A stretch of DNA of 64,000 nt, taken from NCBI RefSeq assembly GCF_000590475.1, contig NZ_CP007441.1:874443-938442 (forward strand), in the 5' to 3' direction. Both the position numbers and the translations under genes were made by a program. Every line of letters starts with the position of its first letter. The first letter of the stretch is position 1. Of the stretch, positions 34,268 through 42,547 are shown in pieces. The DNA is from Stutzerimonas stutzeri. Its GTDB lineage: Bacteria > Pseudomonadota > Gammaproteobacteria > Pseudomonadales > Pseudomonadaceae. The notes beneath the pieces are model-generated. The model did no database searches, was not told the DNA's origin, and worked only from the letters and a program-made list of their open reading frames with translations.

Positions 34268-35166
34268 GTTCGCCCTGGATTGAAGCGCTTCGCAGCGTCG
34301 CCCTGATCGTGCCGGATGTTGAATCGGCCGCACGTTTCTATACCGATGTCTGGAATCTGGACATCGCCGCTCGCACTGACGACTCGGTCTACCTGCGGGG
34401 CACCGGGCGTGACCATCACCTCCTGTCATTGCATCCCGGCCCGCGAGCCGCGCTTCGCGCCGTCACCTTGCGCGCACGCAGTACACAGGCGCTGGATGAC
34501 ATTGCCCAGGCCACGGTTGAGGCGGGCGGCGCGGTCCTGTCACCCGTTGGCGCGGTGAACGAACCCGGCGGCGGGGTCGGCCTGACCCTGCGTGACCCGG
34601 ACGGTCGGGTGTTCCAGGTGGTGCATGGCGATGAGTGTCATGCCGACGCGCATGAAACCCGTGACAAGCCGGTACGTCTCGCCCACGTCGTCCTCAACGC
34701 GCATGAGCTGTCAGCCGCTCAGGCGTTTCTCGAGAACGCCTTGAAGTTCCGCCTGGCCGATCGCACCCGAATCATGGCCTTCATGAACTGTGACCGCGAC
34801 CACCATTCGATCGCGCTGGGCGACTCGGACAACGACGCGCTCAACCACATCGCCTTCCTCATGCCAGACGTCGACTCGGTCATGCGTGGCGGTGGGCGTA
34901 TGCGTGATGCCGGCTACTCGATCGACTGGGGACCGGGCCGTCATGGCCCCGGCAACAACGCATTCAACTACTTCGTCGGGCCTGACGGGTTCGTCATCGA
35001 ATACACCGCCGAAGTCGAGCAGATCGACAGCACCTACAAGGTCGGCGGCCCCGAAGACTGGACCTGGCCACCGGGTCGCGTCGATCAGTGGGGCATTTCA
35101 CAACCACCGAGCGCTCGGTTGAAAGAAGCACAGCGGGCCATCGAATTCATCAAGGAGAGCTTTTAA
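34264..35166 (+). CDS. type I extradiol ring-cleavage dioxygenase (VOC family)
   Basis: The 300-residue protein has two vicinal-oxygen-chelate modules. In the second, the usual iron ligands appear at expected places: His in 'RLAHVVLNAHE', His in 'LNHIAFLMPDVDS' and Glu in 'GFVIEYTAEVEQ'. The active-site His/Tyr context 'GPGRHGPGNNAFNYFVGPDG' is also typical. It should open a catechol-type ring next to one hydroxyl, using Fe2+ and O2. Its neighbours supply the hydroxylase before and the FAH-type hydrolase after it. Start and stop overlap both neighbours (ATGA, TAATG). Confidence 0.88.
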   Translation: MSSPWIEALRSVALIVPDVESAARFYTDVWNLDIAARTDDSVYLRGTGRDHHLLSLHPGPRAALRAVTLRARSTQALDDIAQATVEAGGAVLSPVGAVNEPGGGVGLTLRDPDGRVFQVVHGDECHADAHETRDKPVRLAHVVLNAHELSAAQAFLENALKFRLADRTRIMAFMNCDRDHHSIALGDSDNDALNHIAFLMPDVDSVMRGGGRMRDAGYSIDWGPGRHGPGNNAFNYFVGPDGFVIEYTAEVEQIDSTYKVGGPEDWTWPPGRVDQWGISQPPSARLKEAQRAIEFIKESF

Positions 35167-36026
35167 TGAAACTGACAACCTATCTGAAGAACGGACAGCC
35201 GCGTCTCGGTCTGGTGGAAGGCGATAACGTCATCGATTTCAACGATGCCCAGCCTCAGGTTCCGTCTGATTTGCGCCAGGCGCTACGCGACGGCGTGGAT
35301 TTGGCGGCCGCCGCAGGTGCCGCCCATGAGTCGCAGGCCGCTCGCATGCCCATGGCCTCCCTGCAGCTGGCGCCAACGCTGCCCGAACCGGGCAAGATCA
35401 TCTGCCTGGGCCTCAACTATTACGATCACGCGAAGGAATCCGGTCGTGACAAGCCTGATTACCCCTGGTTCTTCTACCGCGGCGCCAGTTCTCTGCTGGC
35501 TCATGACGGCCAGGCGCTGCGCCCGCGCAACTCGGTGAAGTTCGACTACGAGGCCGAGCTGGCGGTGGTCATCGGCAAGCGCGGCAAGCATGTGGCCGAG
35601 CAGGATGCGCTCGATCTGGTATTCGGCTACAGCTGCTTCAACGATATATCAGTGCGTGATTACCAGAAGCGCACGCCGCAATGGACGATCGGCAAGAACT
35701 TCGATGCCACTGGCGGCTTCGGCCCGGTACTGGTCACCGCCGACGAGCTGCCGGCCGGGGCCTCGGGCCTGAAGATCCAGGGACGTTTGAATGGCGAAGT
35801 GATGCAGGACGCCAACACCTCCGACATGATCTGGAACGTGGCCGAAACCATTGCGTTGCTGACCGATTGCCTGACGCTCGAACCTGGCGACCTGATCGTC
35901 ATGGGCACCCCGGCGGGCGTCGGGCAGAGCCGCACGCCGCCGGTCTGGATGAAAGACGGCGACCGCTTCGAGGTGGAAATCGAGGGGATTGGCACGCTGG
36001 TCAACACGATCATCGACGAGGCCTGA
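35166..36026 (+). CDS. fumarylacetoacetate hydrolase family protein
   Basis: The 286-residue protein begins at the TAATG junction with the dioxygenase gene. FAH-fold landmarks are 'KIICLGLNYYDHAKESGRDK', 'KFDYEAELAVVIGK' (Glu metal ligands), 'DISVRDYQKRTPQWTIGKNF' and 'DLIVMGTPAGVG'. Family members hydrolyse C-C bonds in 2,4-diketo acids, or act as hydratase, decarboxylase or isomerase on ring-fission products. It is likely the enzyme after extradiol cleavage; which reaction it performs cannot be read. Confidence 0.87.
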   Translation: MKLTTYLKNGQPRLGLVEGDNVIDFNDAQPQVPSDLRQALRDGVDLAAAAGAAHESQAARMPMASLQLAPTLPEPGKIICLGLNYYDHAKESGRDKPDYPWFFYRGASSLLAHDGQALRPRNSVKFDYEAELAVVIGKRGKHVAEQDALDLVFGYSCFNDISVRDYQKRTPQWTIGKNFDATGGFGPVLVTADELPAGASGLKIQGRLNGEVMQDANTSDMIWNVAETIALLTDCLTLEPGDLIVMGTPAGVGQSRTPPVWMKDGDRFEVEIEGIGTLVNTIIDEA

Positions 36027-36027
36027 C

Positions 36028-37596
36028 ATGGACGCCAAACATCAACGACAAGACCTCTACGATGTGGCCATCGTGGGATTTGGCCCAGCGGGCGCCGTCG
36101 CCGCGGCGATGCTTGGCGATGCCGGTTTCAACGTCTGGGTTGGCGACCGTCTGCAAGAGGTATACGACATCCCTCGGGCGATCGCGCTGGATCACGAAAT
36201 CATGCGGATATTCCAGCAGATCGGAATAGTCGATGAGGTGATGCCGCATACGGAGCCTTTTACGCCCTCCGAGTATTACGGTGTCGATCGTCAGCTGATC
36301 AAGCGGCTGACCATGATCGATAAGCCGTACCCGCTTGGGTACACGCCTTCCATCGTGTTCACCCAGCCGCCCGTGGAAAAGGCCATCCGCCGCAAGGTGG
36401 CCAGCCTCGGCAACGTGACCGTGGAGCTGGGCATCGAAGTGACCTCGGTCGCCCAGGACGCGGAGGCTGCCACGATTTCGGTGAAGCGCCCACAGGGCGA
36501 CTCCGGTGACATCCGTGCGCGTTACGTGCTCGGCTGCGACGGGGCGCGGAGCCTGGTACGTGACGAGGCCGGCATCCTGCTTGAAGACCTCGACTTCGAC
36601 GAGCCCTGGCTGGTCGTCGATGTACTGGTCAACGAACAGGGGCTGGCGAAGTTACCCAAGACCAGCGTGCAGTATTGCGATCCGGATCGTCCGTGCACTC
36701 TGGTGATCGGTCCAGGCAATCACCGCCGCTGGGAAATTTCTTTGAAGGAAGGCGAGGATCCGTTGCAGGCCGCGACCCCCGAGCGCACGTGGGAGCTGCT
36801 GTCTCCCTGGCTCAACCCTGAAGACGGTGAGCTCTGGCGACAGGCCAGTTATCGCTTTCACGCACTGGTGGCTGATCGCTGGCGCGAGGGGCGGATCTTC
36901 ATCGCCGGCGATGCGGCGCATCAGCAGCCGCCGTTTCTCGGCCAGGGGATGTGCCAGGGCCTGCGCGACGTTGCGAATATCAGCTGGAAGCTGGCAGCCG
37001 TGCTCAAGGGCGAAGTCAGCGGCGAGACCGCGCAGGCGTTGCTCGACAGCTATGGCGAAGAGCGCAAGGAACACGTCAGCAACCTGATCAATCGCATCAA
37101 GGCCATCGGTTCGGTGATCTGCGAGCGCGACCCTATCAAGGCCCGTCAGCGCGATGCGAAATTGCTGGCCGAGGCTGGCGGTGTCGTCAGGGATTCGCCT
37201 CGCCAGGATGTGCTGCCCAAGCTGGCCGGAGGGATGCTGTCGCAGACGCCACACATCGCCGTGGGCACGATTTTCCCGCAGCCGTGGATGAGAAAAAACG
37301 GCGAGCGGCTGCGTTTCGATGAGCTGGTGGGCGAGGGCTGGTTGCTTGTCGTCGATCCAGCCATGAGTCAGCCCCGCCTGCCCATGCTCAACGTTGTCAC
37401 TGTCGGGGCGCACGGTTTGCTCGAAGAAGAAAGCATCCTTTCGCGCTGGATGAACAAAAACGAATGCAGCGCGGTGCTGGTGCGACCGGATCGTTACGTG
37501 TTCGGTGCGGCGGACAACGAAGTTGACCTGGCGGGCTTGCTGGCTGAATGGCAGGAACGCATGGGCCAGACCATCGCTACCTCTATCGCCGTCTGA
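36028..37596 (+). CDS. FAD-dependent aromatic hydroxylase, MhpA-like
   Basis: The protein has 522 residues from the ATG at 36028, one base after the previous stop. A class A flavoprotein monooxygenase: FAD-binding 'DVAIVGFGPAGAVAAAMLGD' near the start, 'VLGCDGARSLVRDEAG' (DG motif) and 'RIFIAGDAAHQQPPFLGQGM' (GD motif). The substrate-side C-terminal thioredoxin-like domain follows. It resembles 3-(3-hydroxyphenyl)propionate and resorcinol-type hydroxylases, which add a second hydroxyl with NAD(P)H and O2. It should make the diol for the dioxygenase encoded two genes upstream. Confidence 0.87.
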   Translation: MDAKHQRQDLYDVAIVGFGPAGAVAAAMLGDAGFNVWVGDRLQEVYDIPRAIALDHEIMRIFQQIGIVDEVMPHTEPFTPSEYYGVDRQLIKRLTMIDKPYPLGYTPSIVFTQPPVEKAIRRKVASLGNVTVELGIEVTSVAQDAEAATISVKRPQGDSGDIRARYVLGCDGARSLVRDEAGILLEDLDFDEPWLVVDVLVNEQGLAKLPKTSVQYCDPDRPCTLVIGPGNHRRWEISLKEGEDPLQAATPERTWELLSPWLNPEDGELWRQASYRFHALVADRWREGRIFIAGDAAHQQPPFLGQGMCQGLRDVANISWKLAAVLKGEVSGETAQALLDSYGEERKEHVSNLINRIKAIGSVICERDPIKARQRDAKLLAEAGGVVRDSPRQDVLPKLAGGMLSQTPHIAVGTIFPQPWMRKNGERLRFDELVGEGWLLVVDPAMSQPRLPMLNVVTVGAHGLLEEESILSRWMNKNECSAVLVRPDRYVFGAADNEVDLAGLLAEWQERMGQTIATSIAV

Positions 37597-37638
37597 CGCG
37601 GCGGCGAAAAACACCATCAATCAGCGAGTGGTTTTGTC

Positions 37639-38061
37639 ATGAAGATATCGCTTGAACAGGCAAACCGGATCATCGAGGTCGCCCTGCAACGGGCCGTGGC
37701 CGCGGCTTACAAGCCAATGGCCGTGGTCGTGCTGGACGAAAGCGGTCAGGTGGTCAGCCTCCAACGCCAGGACGGCGCGACAGCTTTTCGTACCGACATC
37801 GCGACGGGCAAGGCCTGGGCATCCGTGAGCATGGGCGCGTCTTCGCGCGCGTTGTTGCAGAAGGCACAAGCCATGCCGGCGTTTTTCGATGCACTGGCCG
37901 TAACTGGGCAAGGCAAGTTCATTCCCCAGACCGGCGCTGTATTGATCAAGGACGAGACCGGCAAAGTCGTGGGCGCCGTCGGCGCGAGTGGCGGCACCGG
38001 CGATGAAGACGAAGAAATCTGTATAGCAGGGGTCGAGGCGGCAGGGCTCAGCGCCGGCTGA
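37639..38061 (+). CDS. GlcG/HbpS family protein
   Basis: The 140-residue protein has the single domain of the HbpS/GlcG/PduO-C family ('EQANRIIEVALQRAVAAAYK', 'ATAFRTDIATGKAWASVSMG', 'GAVGASGGTGDEDEEICIAG'). HbpS of Streptomyces binds haem; GlcG and other members occur in many catabolic operons with unclear function. No signal peptide is seen. It lies 42 bp after the hydroxylase gene, so it is part of the operon. A cofactor-linked or ring-product role is speculation. Confidence 0.82.
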   Translation: MKISLEQANRIIEVALQRAVAAAYKPMAVVVLDESGQVVSLQRQDGATAFRTDIATGKAWASVSMGASSRALLQKAQAMPAFFDALAVTGQGKFIPQTGAVLIKDETGKVVGAVGASGGTGDEDEEICIAGVEAAGLSAG

Positions 38062-38152
38062 TCCTAGCGTCTAGCACATCCCTCCGTGAGCGGAGCCTGC
38101 TGCGCTCTGTTCGGCATTAACCGTGCGCGTTGGCGTGCAGGGAGTTGAGAGT

Positions 38153-38986
38153 ATGCGTCTGATGACGTTCGTTTGGACCGCCTTACTGTTGCTGCTGACC
38201 CAGGGCACGGCGAGTGCCGACCAGGAGCAACGCGCCCGTGATCTGCTGCAGCGCGCCGTGGACTACTACCGCGTCCAGGGCGATACCGCCTTTGCCGCGT
38301 TCAGCCGCCAGGGCGAGTTCATCGACGGTGAGCACTATGTGTTCGTGGTGGATACCAGCGGCACCATGCTGGCGAGCGGAGGCACGTCCGCAGCCTGGAT
38401 CGGGCGGGACGTCACCGAAGCGCTCGAACCCGAAGTGCGCAACGGCTTCCGTCAGGCGCTCGCCGGCGCGGAGGGTGAAATACGCTCGGCCGAGTACCGC
38501 TGGATGAATGCCAGAGACGGTAAGGTCGAGCGCAAGCGCGTGTTCTTCGAGCGCGTCGGTGATCGCGTGCTGGCTGTAGGCGTGTACCTGCCGAGAGCCA
38601 CTCCCGAGCAGGCCCGGGCGTTTCTGGACCGCGCGGTCGACGCGATCGAGCAGGAGCCGGAAGCCAGCATCCTGGCGGTCAACAGCCTATCCCCCCGGTT
38701 CAATGAAGACGACCTGTACCTCTTCGTCATCGACCTGCGCAGCGGGCGCTACGTAGCGCACGGCTATAACCGACGGCTGCTCGGTGTCGACTTTGCGACC
38801 ATCAAGGACCCGGACGGCAAGCCGGTGGGCAAGCCGATCCTGGAAATGATGAAAGACCGCTCCGAAGGCGGCTACGGCTATCGCTGGCGCAATCCAGTCA
38901 CCGGCAAGGTGGAAGACAAGTACGCACTGTTGCGTAAAACCGGTCATCTGCTGGTCGCGACCGGCTACTACCAGAACGCTGAGTGA
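38153..38986 (+). CDS. secreted cache-domain protein without output domain
   Basis: The protein has 277 residues from the ATG at 38153. A signal peptide ends near 'QGTASADQEQ'. Two cache-like modules follow, one around 'YVFVVDTSGTMLASGG' and one around 'LYLFVIDLRSGRYVAHGYN', the second with 'GGYGYRWRNPVTGKVEDKYA'. Cache domains bind small ligands outside the cytoplasm, but here there is no transmembrane or signalling part. It could be a periplasmic aromatic-acid binder that presents its ligand to the chemoreceptor encoded at 42548, or an independent sensor subunit. Confidence 0.78.
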   Translation: MRLMTFVWTALLLLLTQGTASADQEQRARDLLQRAVDYYRVQGDTAFAAFSRQGEFIDGEHYVFVVDTSGTMLASGGTSAAWIGRDVTEALEPEVRNGFRQALAGAEGEIRSAEYRWMNARDGKVERKRVFFERVGDRVLAVGVYLPRATPEQARAFLDRAVDAIEQEPEASILAVNSLSPRFNEDDLYLFVIDLRSGRYVAHGYNRRLLGVDFATIKDPDGKPVGKPILEMMKDRSEGGYGYRWRNPVTGKVEDKYALLRKTGHLLVATGYYQNAE

Positions 38987-39037
38987 GGCGGCCAGGACGC
39001 TCACTATTCAAGCGAATGAATGCTCGGAGGGAATGCC

Positions 39038-39991
39038 GTGATTGAAGTCATCGTTTCAAAAAAGTGCTCCGTCGCCGAGGGCATCTGTAGCTTCGAGCTG
39101 ATTGGCGTCGAAGGTCCGCTGCCAGCGTTCGAGCCCGGCGCCCATATCGATGTGCATGTCGCCCCCGGCGTGATCCGGCAGTACTCGTTGTGTAACGACC
39201 CGGCAGAGTCGCATCGCTATGTTATCGGCGTGCTCAACGAGCCGGCGTCGCGCGGCGGGTCGCGCGGCTTGCATGAGGGCATCAAGGTGGGAGACCGGCT
39301 CCACATTGGCGAACCGCGCAACCTGTTTGCGCTGGACCCGACTGCGACGCGGCATCTGCTGTTCGCTGGCGGCATCGGCGTGACGCCCATTCTCAGCATG
39401 GCCTGGCGGCTGCACGCCATGGGTGCTGAATTCGAGATGCATTACTGCTCACGCTCGAAGACGCATGCGGCCTTCGTGGACGCTATCGAAGCCGCGCCCT
39501 TTGCAGATCGCGTTCAGTTTCACTTCGATAACGAGCCCGCTCAGCAAAAGCTCGACGCCAAGGCTGTACTGAGCGAAGCCGCTGCAGGCACACACGTCTA
39601 CGTCTGCGGGCCGTCCGGGTTCATGGATCATGTATTGGACACCGCACGGCAGCAGGGCTGGGCAGATGGCGTTCTGCATCGTGAGTACTTCGTTGCACCA
39701 ACGGCAACGGATACAGGTACGGACAAGCCCTTCGAACTGGAACTCAAGCGCTCTGGACTCGTAGTTCAGGTGCCGGCTGAGCTCACCGCTCTTCAGGTCC
39801 TGGAAGCGGCGGGGGTGGCGGTGGAAAGCTCCTGCGAGCAGGGCATCTGTGGCGCGTGCCTGACGCCCGTGCTTGAAGGTGAACCTGAACATCGAGACCA
39901 GTTCCTCACTGACGCCGAACGCGCTCGCAACGATCAATTCACCCCCTGTTGTTCACGAGCACAGAGCGCCCGACTCGTGCTCGATCTTTGA
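39038..39991 (+). CDS. ferredoxin reductase component of a Rieske demethylase (VanB-like)
   Basis: The protein has about 317 residues. The best start is GTG at 39038, with GGAGG nine bases upstream; the ATG at 39020 would place the ribosome site inside the gene. Phthalate-dioxygenase-reductase layout: flavin motif 'RQYSLCND', NAD(P)H-binding 'FAGGIGVTPILSMAW' and 'YVCGPSGFMDHVL', then a C-terminal 2Fe-2S ferredoxin with 'CEQGICGACLTPVLEG' and a later Cys. It resembles the vanB product encoded at 47621 throughout. It should pass electrons to the oxygenase encoded next. Confidence 0.9.
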   Translation: MIEVIVSKKCSVAEGICSFELIGVEGPLPAFEPGAHIDVHVAPGVIRQYSLCNDPAESHRYVIGVLNEPASRGGSRGLHEGIKVGDRLHIGEPRNLFALDPTATRHLLFAGGIGVTPILSMAWRLHAMGAEFEMHYCSRSKTHAAFVDAIEAAPFADRVQFHFDNEPAQQKLDAKAVLSEAAAGTHVYVCGPSGFMDHVLDTARQQGWADGVLHREYFVAPTATDTGTDKPFELELKRSGLVVQVPAELTALQVLEAAGVAVESSCEQGICGACLTPVLEGEPEHRDQFLTDAERARNDQFTPCCSRAQSARLVLDL

Positions 39992-40023
39992 CCACCCGCC
40001 ATAACAAAAACGTGGAGAAGAAC

Positions 40024-41103
40024 ATGACCGTATCGATTGCCGTCCCCAGCGCCGAGGCGCAACCCGTAGAGCCAACCGTGCAGCCGTTTCCGCTTGATCA
40101 GTGGTATGTCGCTGCCATGGGGTGGGAGCTCAAGGACAAGCCCATTGGGCGAACCTTGCTGAACAAATCTGTGGTGCTGTTCCGCACCGCCGATGGACAG
40201 GCCGCGGCCTTGGAGAACCGTTGTTGCCATCGTGCGCTGCCGCTCTCGGACGGCACGCTTGAGGCGACCGGCATTCGCTGCGGCTATCACGGACTTCTGT
40301 TCGATGGGGCAGGGCGCTGCATCGAGATCCCCGGTCAGGACAAGATTCCAAGCAAAGCTATCGTGCCGGCATGGCCTGTTCAGGAGCGCGATCAGATCGT
40401 CTGGATCTGGTTCGGCAGTGAGGCGCATCCCCAGCCGACCCACGAACCACCAGCCTACGAGGTTCATACCAACGGTCAGTATCTGTTCGATGGCGACGTC
40501 TTTCATTACAACGCGCCCTGGCAGCTGATTCACGACAACCTGATGGACCTCAGCCATCTGGGTTACGTGCATCTGAAAACTATCGGCGGCAATGCCAGCA
40601 TTCATATGAATGCGAAGATGAAAGTGGAGCAGGAGGGCGACACGGTACGGGTCATTCGCCATATGCCCGGTTCCGTTCCACCTCCGACTTACACCGCTGC
40701 TTATCCCTTCAAGGACAAGATCGACCGCTGGCAGGAAATCGAATTCTTCTTCAACCACCTGCGCATCTGGACCGGCGCGGTGGACGAGGGAACCGAATCG
40801 CTTGATGACCCAGCACGCGGCGGCTTCCACATGCGCGGTTTCCATGGCATCACGCCTGAGACCGACACCAGCTGCCACTACTTCTGGTCGATGGCGACCA
40901 ACCCGACGCAAGACCATGAGGCGGTCAAAGCCAAAGTCATCGAGCAAACGGCGTTGACCTTCATGGAGGACAAGGTCGTCATCGAGTCGCAGTACCGCAA
41001 CATCTGCCAGTTCGATAGCCCACCCATGATAGATATCCATGTCGACATTGGCGCCAATCGCGCTCGCCGCGTCATCGATCGACTTTGCGGCGCCGCTAGA
41101 TAA
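40024..41103 (+). CDS. Rieske non-haem iron oxygenase, likely aromatic O-demethylase (not VanA)
   Basis: The protein has 359 residues from the ATG at 40024. Rieske centre: C67-x-H69 and C86-x-x-H89. Mononuclear iron site: 'DNLMDLSHLGYVH' with Asp175, His178 and His183. It belongs with demethylases such as VanA and dicamba O-demethylase (DdmC) but differs from the true VanA at 46554 through most of the C-terminal domain, so another methoxylated substrate is expected. Gene order is reductase then oxygenase, the reverse of vanAB. O-demethylation releases formaldehyde, and formaldehyde dehydrogenase follows 113 bp downstream. Confidence 0.88.
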   Translation: MTVSIAVPSAEAQPVEPTVQPFPLDQWYVAAMGWELKDKPIGRTLLNKSVVLFRTADGQAAALENRCCHRALPLSDGTLEATGIRCGYHGLLFDGAGRCIEIPGQDKIPSKAIVPAWPVQERDQIVWIWFGSEAHPQPTHEPPAYEVHTNGQYLFDGDVFHYNAPWQLIHDNLMDLSHLGYVHLKTIGGNASIHMNAKMKVEQEGDTVRVIRHMPGSVPPPTYTAAYPFKDKIDRWQEIEFFFNHLRIWTGAVDEGTESLDDPARGGFHMRGFHGITPETDTSCHYFWSMATNPTQDHEAVKAKVIEQTALTFMEDKVVIESQYRNICQFDSPPMIDIHVDIGANRARRVIDRLCGAAR

Positions 41104-41216
41104 ATTCTTCAGGCAAGCCGTCGGTTCGGCGGCCTGTGTTCTCCGGCGCCTTCGGCGCCACTGCAACCTTGGCTGACATCGTCGGCTCAAGGCCCCATAC
41201 ACGAGGAAAAATAACA

Positions 41217-42416
41217 ATGACAGGCAATCGTGGAGTGGTATATCTCGGCGCAGGCAAGGTCGAGGTTCAAAGCATCGACTATCCGAAAATGCAGGATCCG
41301 CGCGGACGCAAGATCGAACACGGCGTCATCCTGCGCGTCGTTTCCACCAACATCTGCGGCTCGGACCAGCATATGGTTCGCGGTCGCACCACCGCCCAAA
41401 CCGGTCTCGTATTGGGCCATGAAATCACCGGTGAAGTGATCGAGAAAGGCAACGATGTCGAGAACCTGCAGCTTGGCGACCTGGTCTCGGTGCCGTTCAA
41501 CGTGGCCTGCGGGCGCTGCCGTTCGTGCAAGGAAATGCATACCGGCGTCTGCCTAACCGTCAACCCGGCCCGCCCGGGCGGTGCCTACGGCTATGTCGAC
41601 ATGGGCGACTGGACCGGCGGCCAGGCCGAGTACGTGCTGGTCCCCTACGCCGACTTCAACCTGCTCAAGCTGCCCAACCGCGACAAGGCGATGGAAAAGA
41701 TCCGCGACCTGACTTGCCTGTCCGACATCCTGCCCACCGGCTATCACGGCGCGGTGACGGCGGGCGTCGGTCCGGGCAGCACGGTTTACATCGCCGGTGC
41801 AGGCCCGGTCGGGCTTGCCGCCGCTGCGTCCGCGCGTCTGCTCGGTGCTGCGGTGGTCATCGTCGGTGACGTCAATCCGGTGCGGTTGCAGCACGCGAAA
41901 GCACAGGGTTTCGAGATCGCCGACCTGTCCCAGGACACCCCGCTGCATGAGCAAATCGCCAACCTGTTGGGCGAGCCGGAAGTCGATTGCGCGGTGGATG
42001 CGGTGGGCTTCGAAGCCCGCGGTCATGGCCATGCCGGGGTACAGCATGAAGCGCCAGCCACGGTGCTCAACTCATTGATGGGCGTGGTGCGGGTCGCCGG
42101 CAAGATCGGAATTCCCGGCCTCTACGTCACCGAGGATCCGGGCGCAGTGGACGCTGCGGCGAAGATGGGCAGCCTGAGTATTCGCTTCGGCCTGGGCTGG
42201 GCCAAGTCCCATAGCTTCCATACCGGCCAGACCCCGGTGATGAAGTACAACCGCGCCTTGATGCAGGCGATCATGTGGGACCGCATCAACATTGCCGAAG
42301 TGGTCGGCGTGCAGGTGATCAGCCTGGACGAAGCGCCCAAGGGCTACGGCGAGTTCGATGCCGGCGTGCCGAAGAAATTCGTCATCGACCCACACAAGAT
42401 GTTCAGCGCCGCCTGA
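41217..42416 (+). CDS. fdhA: glutathione-independent formaldehyde dehydrogenase
   Basis: The protein has 399 residues from the ATG at 41217, the length of P. putida FdhA (crystallised as a zinc enzyme with tightly bound NAD). Seen are 'STNICGSDQHMVRGR' (catalytic zinc Cys), 'GHEITGEVIEKG' (His/Glu), the structural zinc cysteines in 'ACGRCRSCKEMHTGVC' and the nucleotide fold 'VYIAGAGPVGLAAAASARL'. It oxidises formaldehyde to formate in the cytoplasm. Lying between two Rieske demethylase systems, it most likely removes the formaldehyde they release. Confidence 0.93.
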   Translation: MTGNRGVVYLGAGKVEVQSIDYPKMQDPRGRKIEHGVILRVVSTNICGSDQHMVRGRTTAQTGLVLGHEITGEVIEKGNDVENLQLGDLVSVPFNVACGRCRSCKEMHTGVCLTVNPARPGGAYGYVDMGDWTGGQAEYVLVPYADFNLLKLPNRDKAMEKIRDLTCLSDILPTGYHGAVTAGVGPGSTVYIAGAGPVGLAAAASARLLGAAVVIVGDVNPVRLQHAKAQGFEIADLSQDTPLHEQIANLLGEPEVDCAVDAVGFEARGHGHAGVQHEAPATVLNSLMGVVRVAGKIGIPGLYVTEDPGAVDAAAKMGSLSIRFGLGWAKSHSFHTGQTPVMKYNRALMQAIMWDRINIAEVVGVQVISLDEAPKGYGEFDAGVPKKFVIDPHKMFSAA

Positions 42417-42476
42417 TCACGAGCGAAGTGCTCCTGCTACGAGCATTGGTTTTATCCGTTACAGCTACTGAATGGA

Positions 42477-42501
42477 TGCGCAGATCTCAAAGATCTGCGC
42501 A
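42477..42501. terminator. perfect 11-bp hairpin between fdhA and the chemoreceptor gene
   Basis: TGCGCAGATCT pairs with AGATCTGCGCA around a CAA loop. No T-run follows. It lies 60 bp after fdhA and 47 bp before the chemoreceptor start, so it could end the catabolic transcript or shape the receptor's 5' leader. Confidence 0.55.
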
Positions 42502-42547
42502 ACTCACAGTGGAGTGTCGATCGTTCGTTGCATAAAAGGAATTTCCT

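Noticed and set aside
41145..41159. GGCGCC-TTC-GGCGCC hairpin between the Rieske oxygenase gene and fdhA
   Set aside because: Short stem without T-run, common in high-GC sequence; not enough to call a terminator.
39934..41217. 427-codon minus-strand ORF opposite the Rieske oxygenase
   Set aside because: Antisense shadow; the plus strand has complete Rieske and iron-site motifs.
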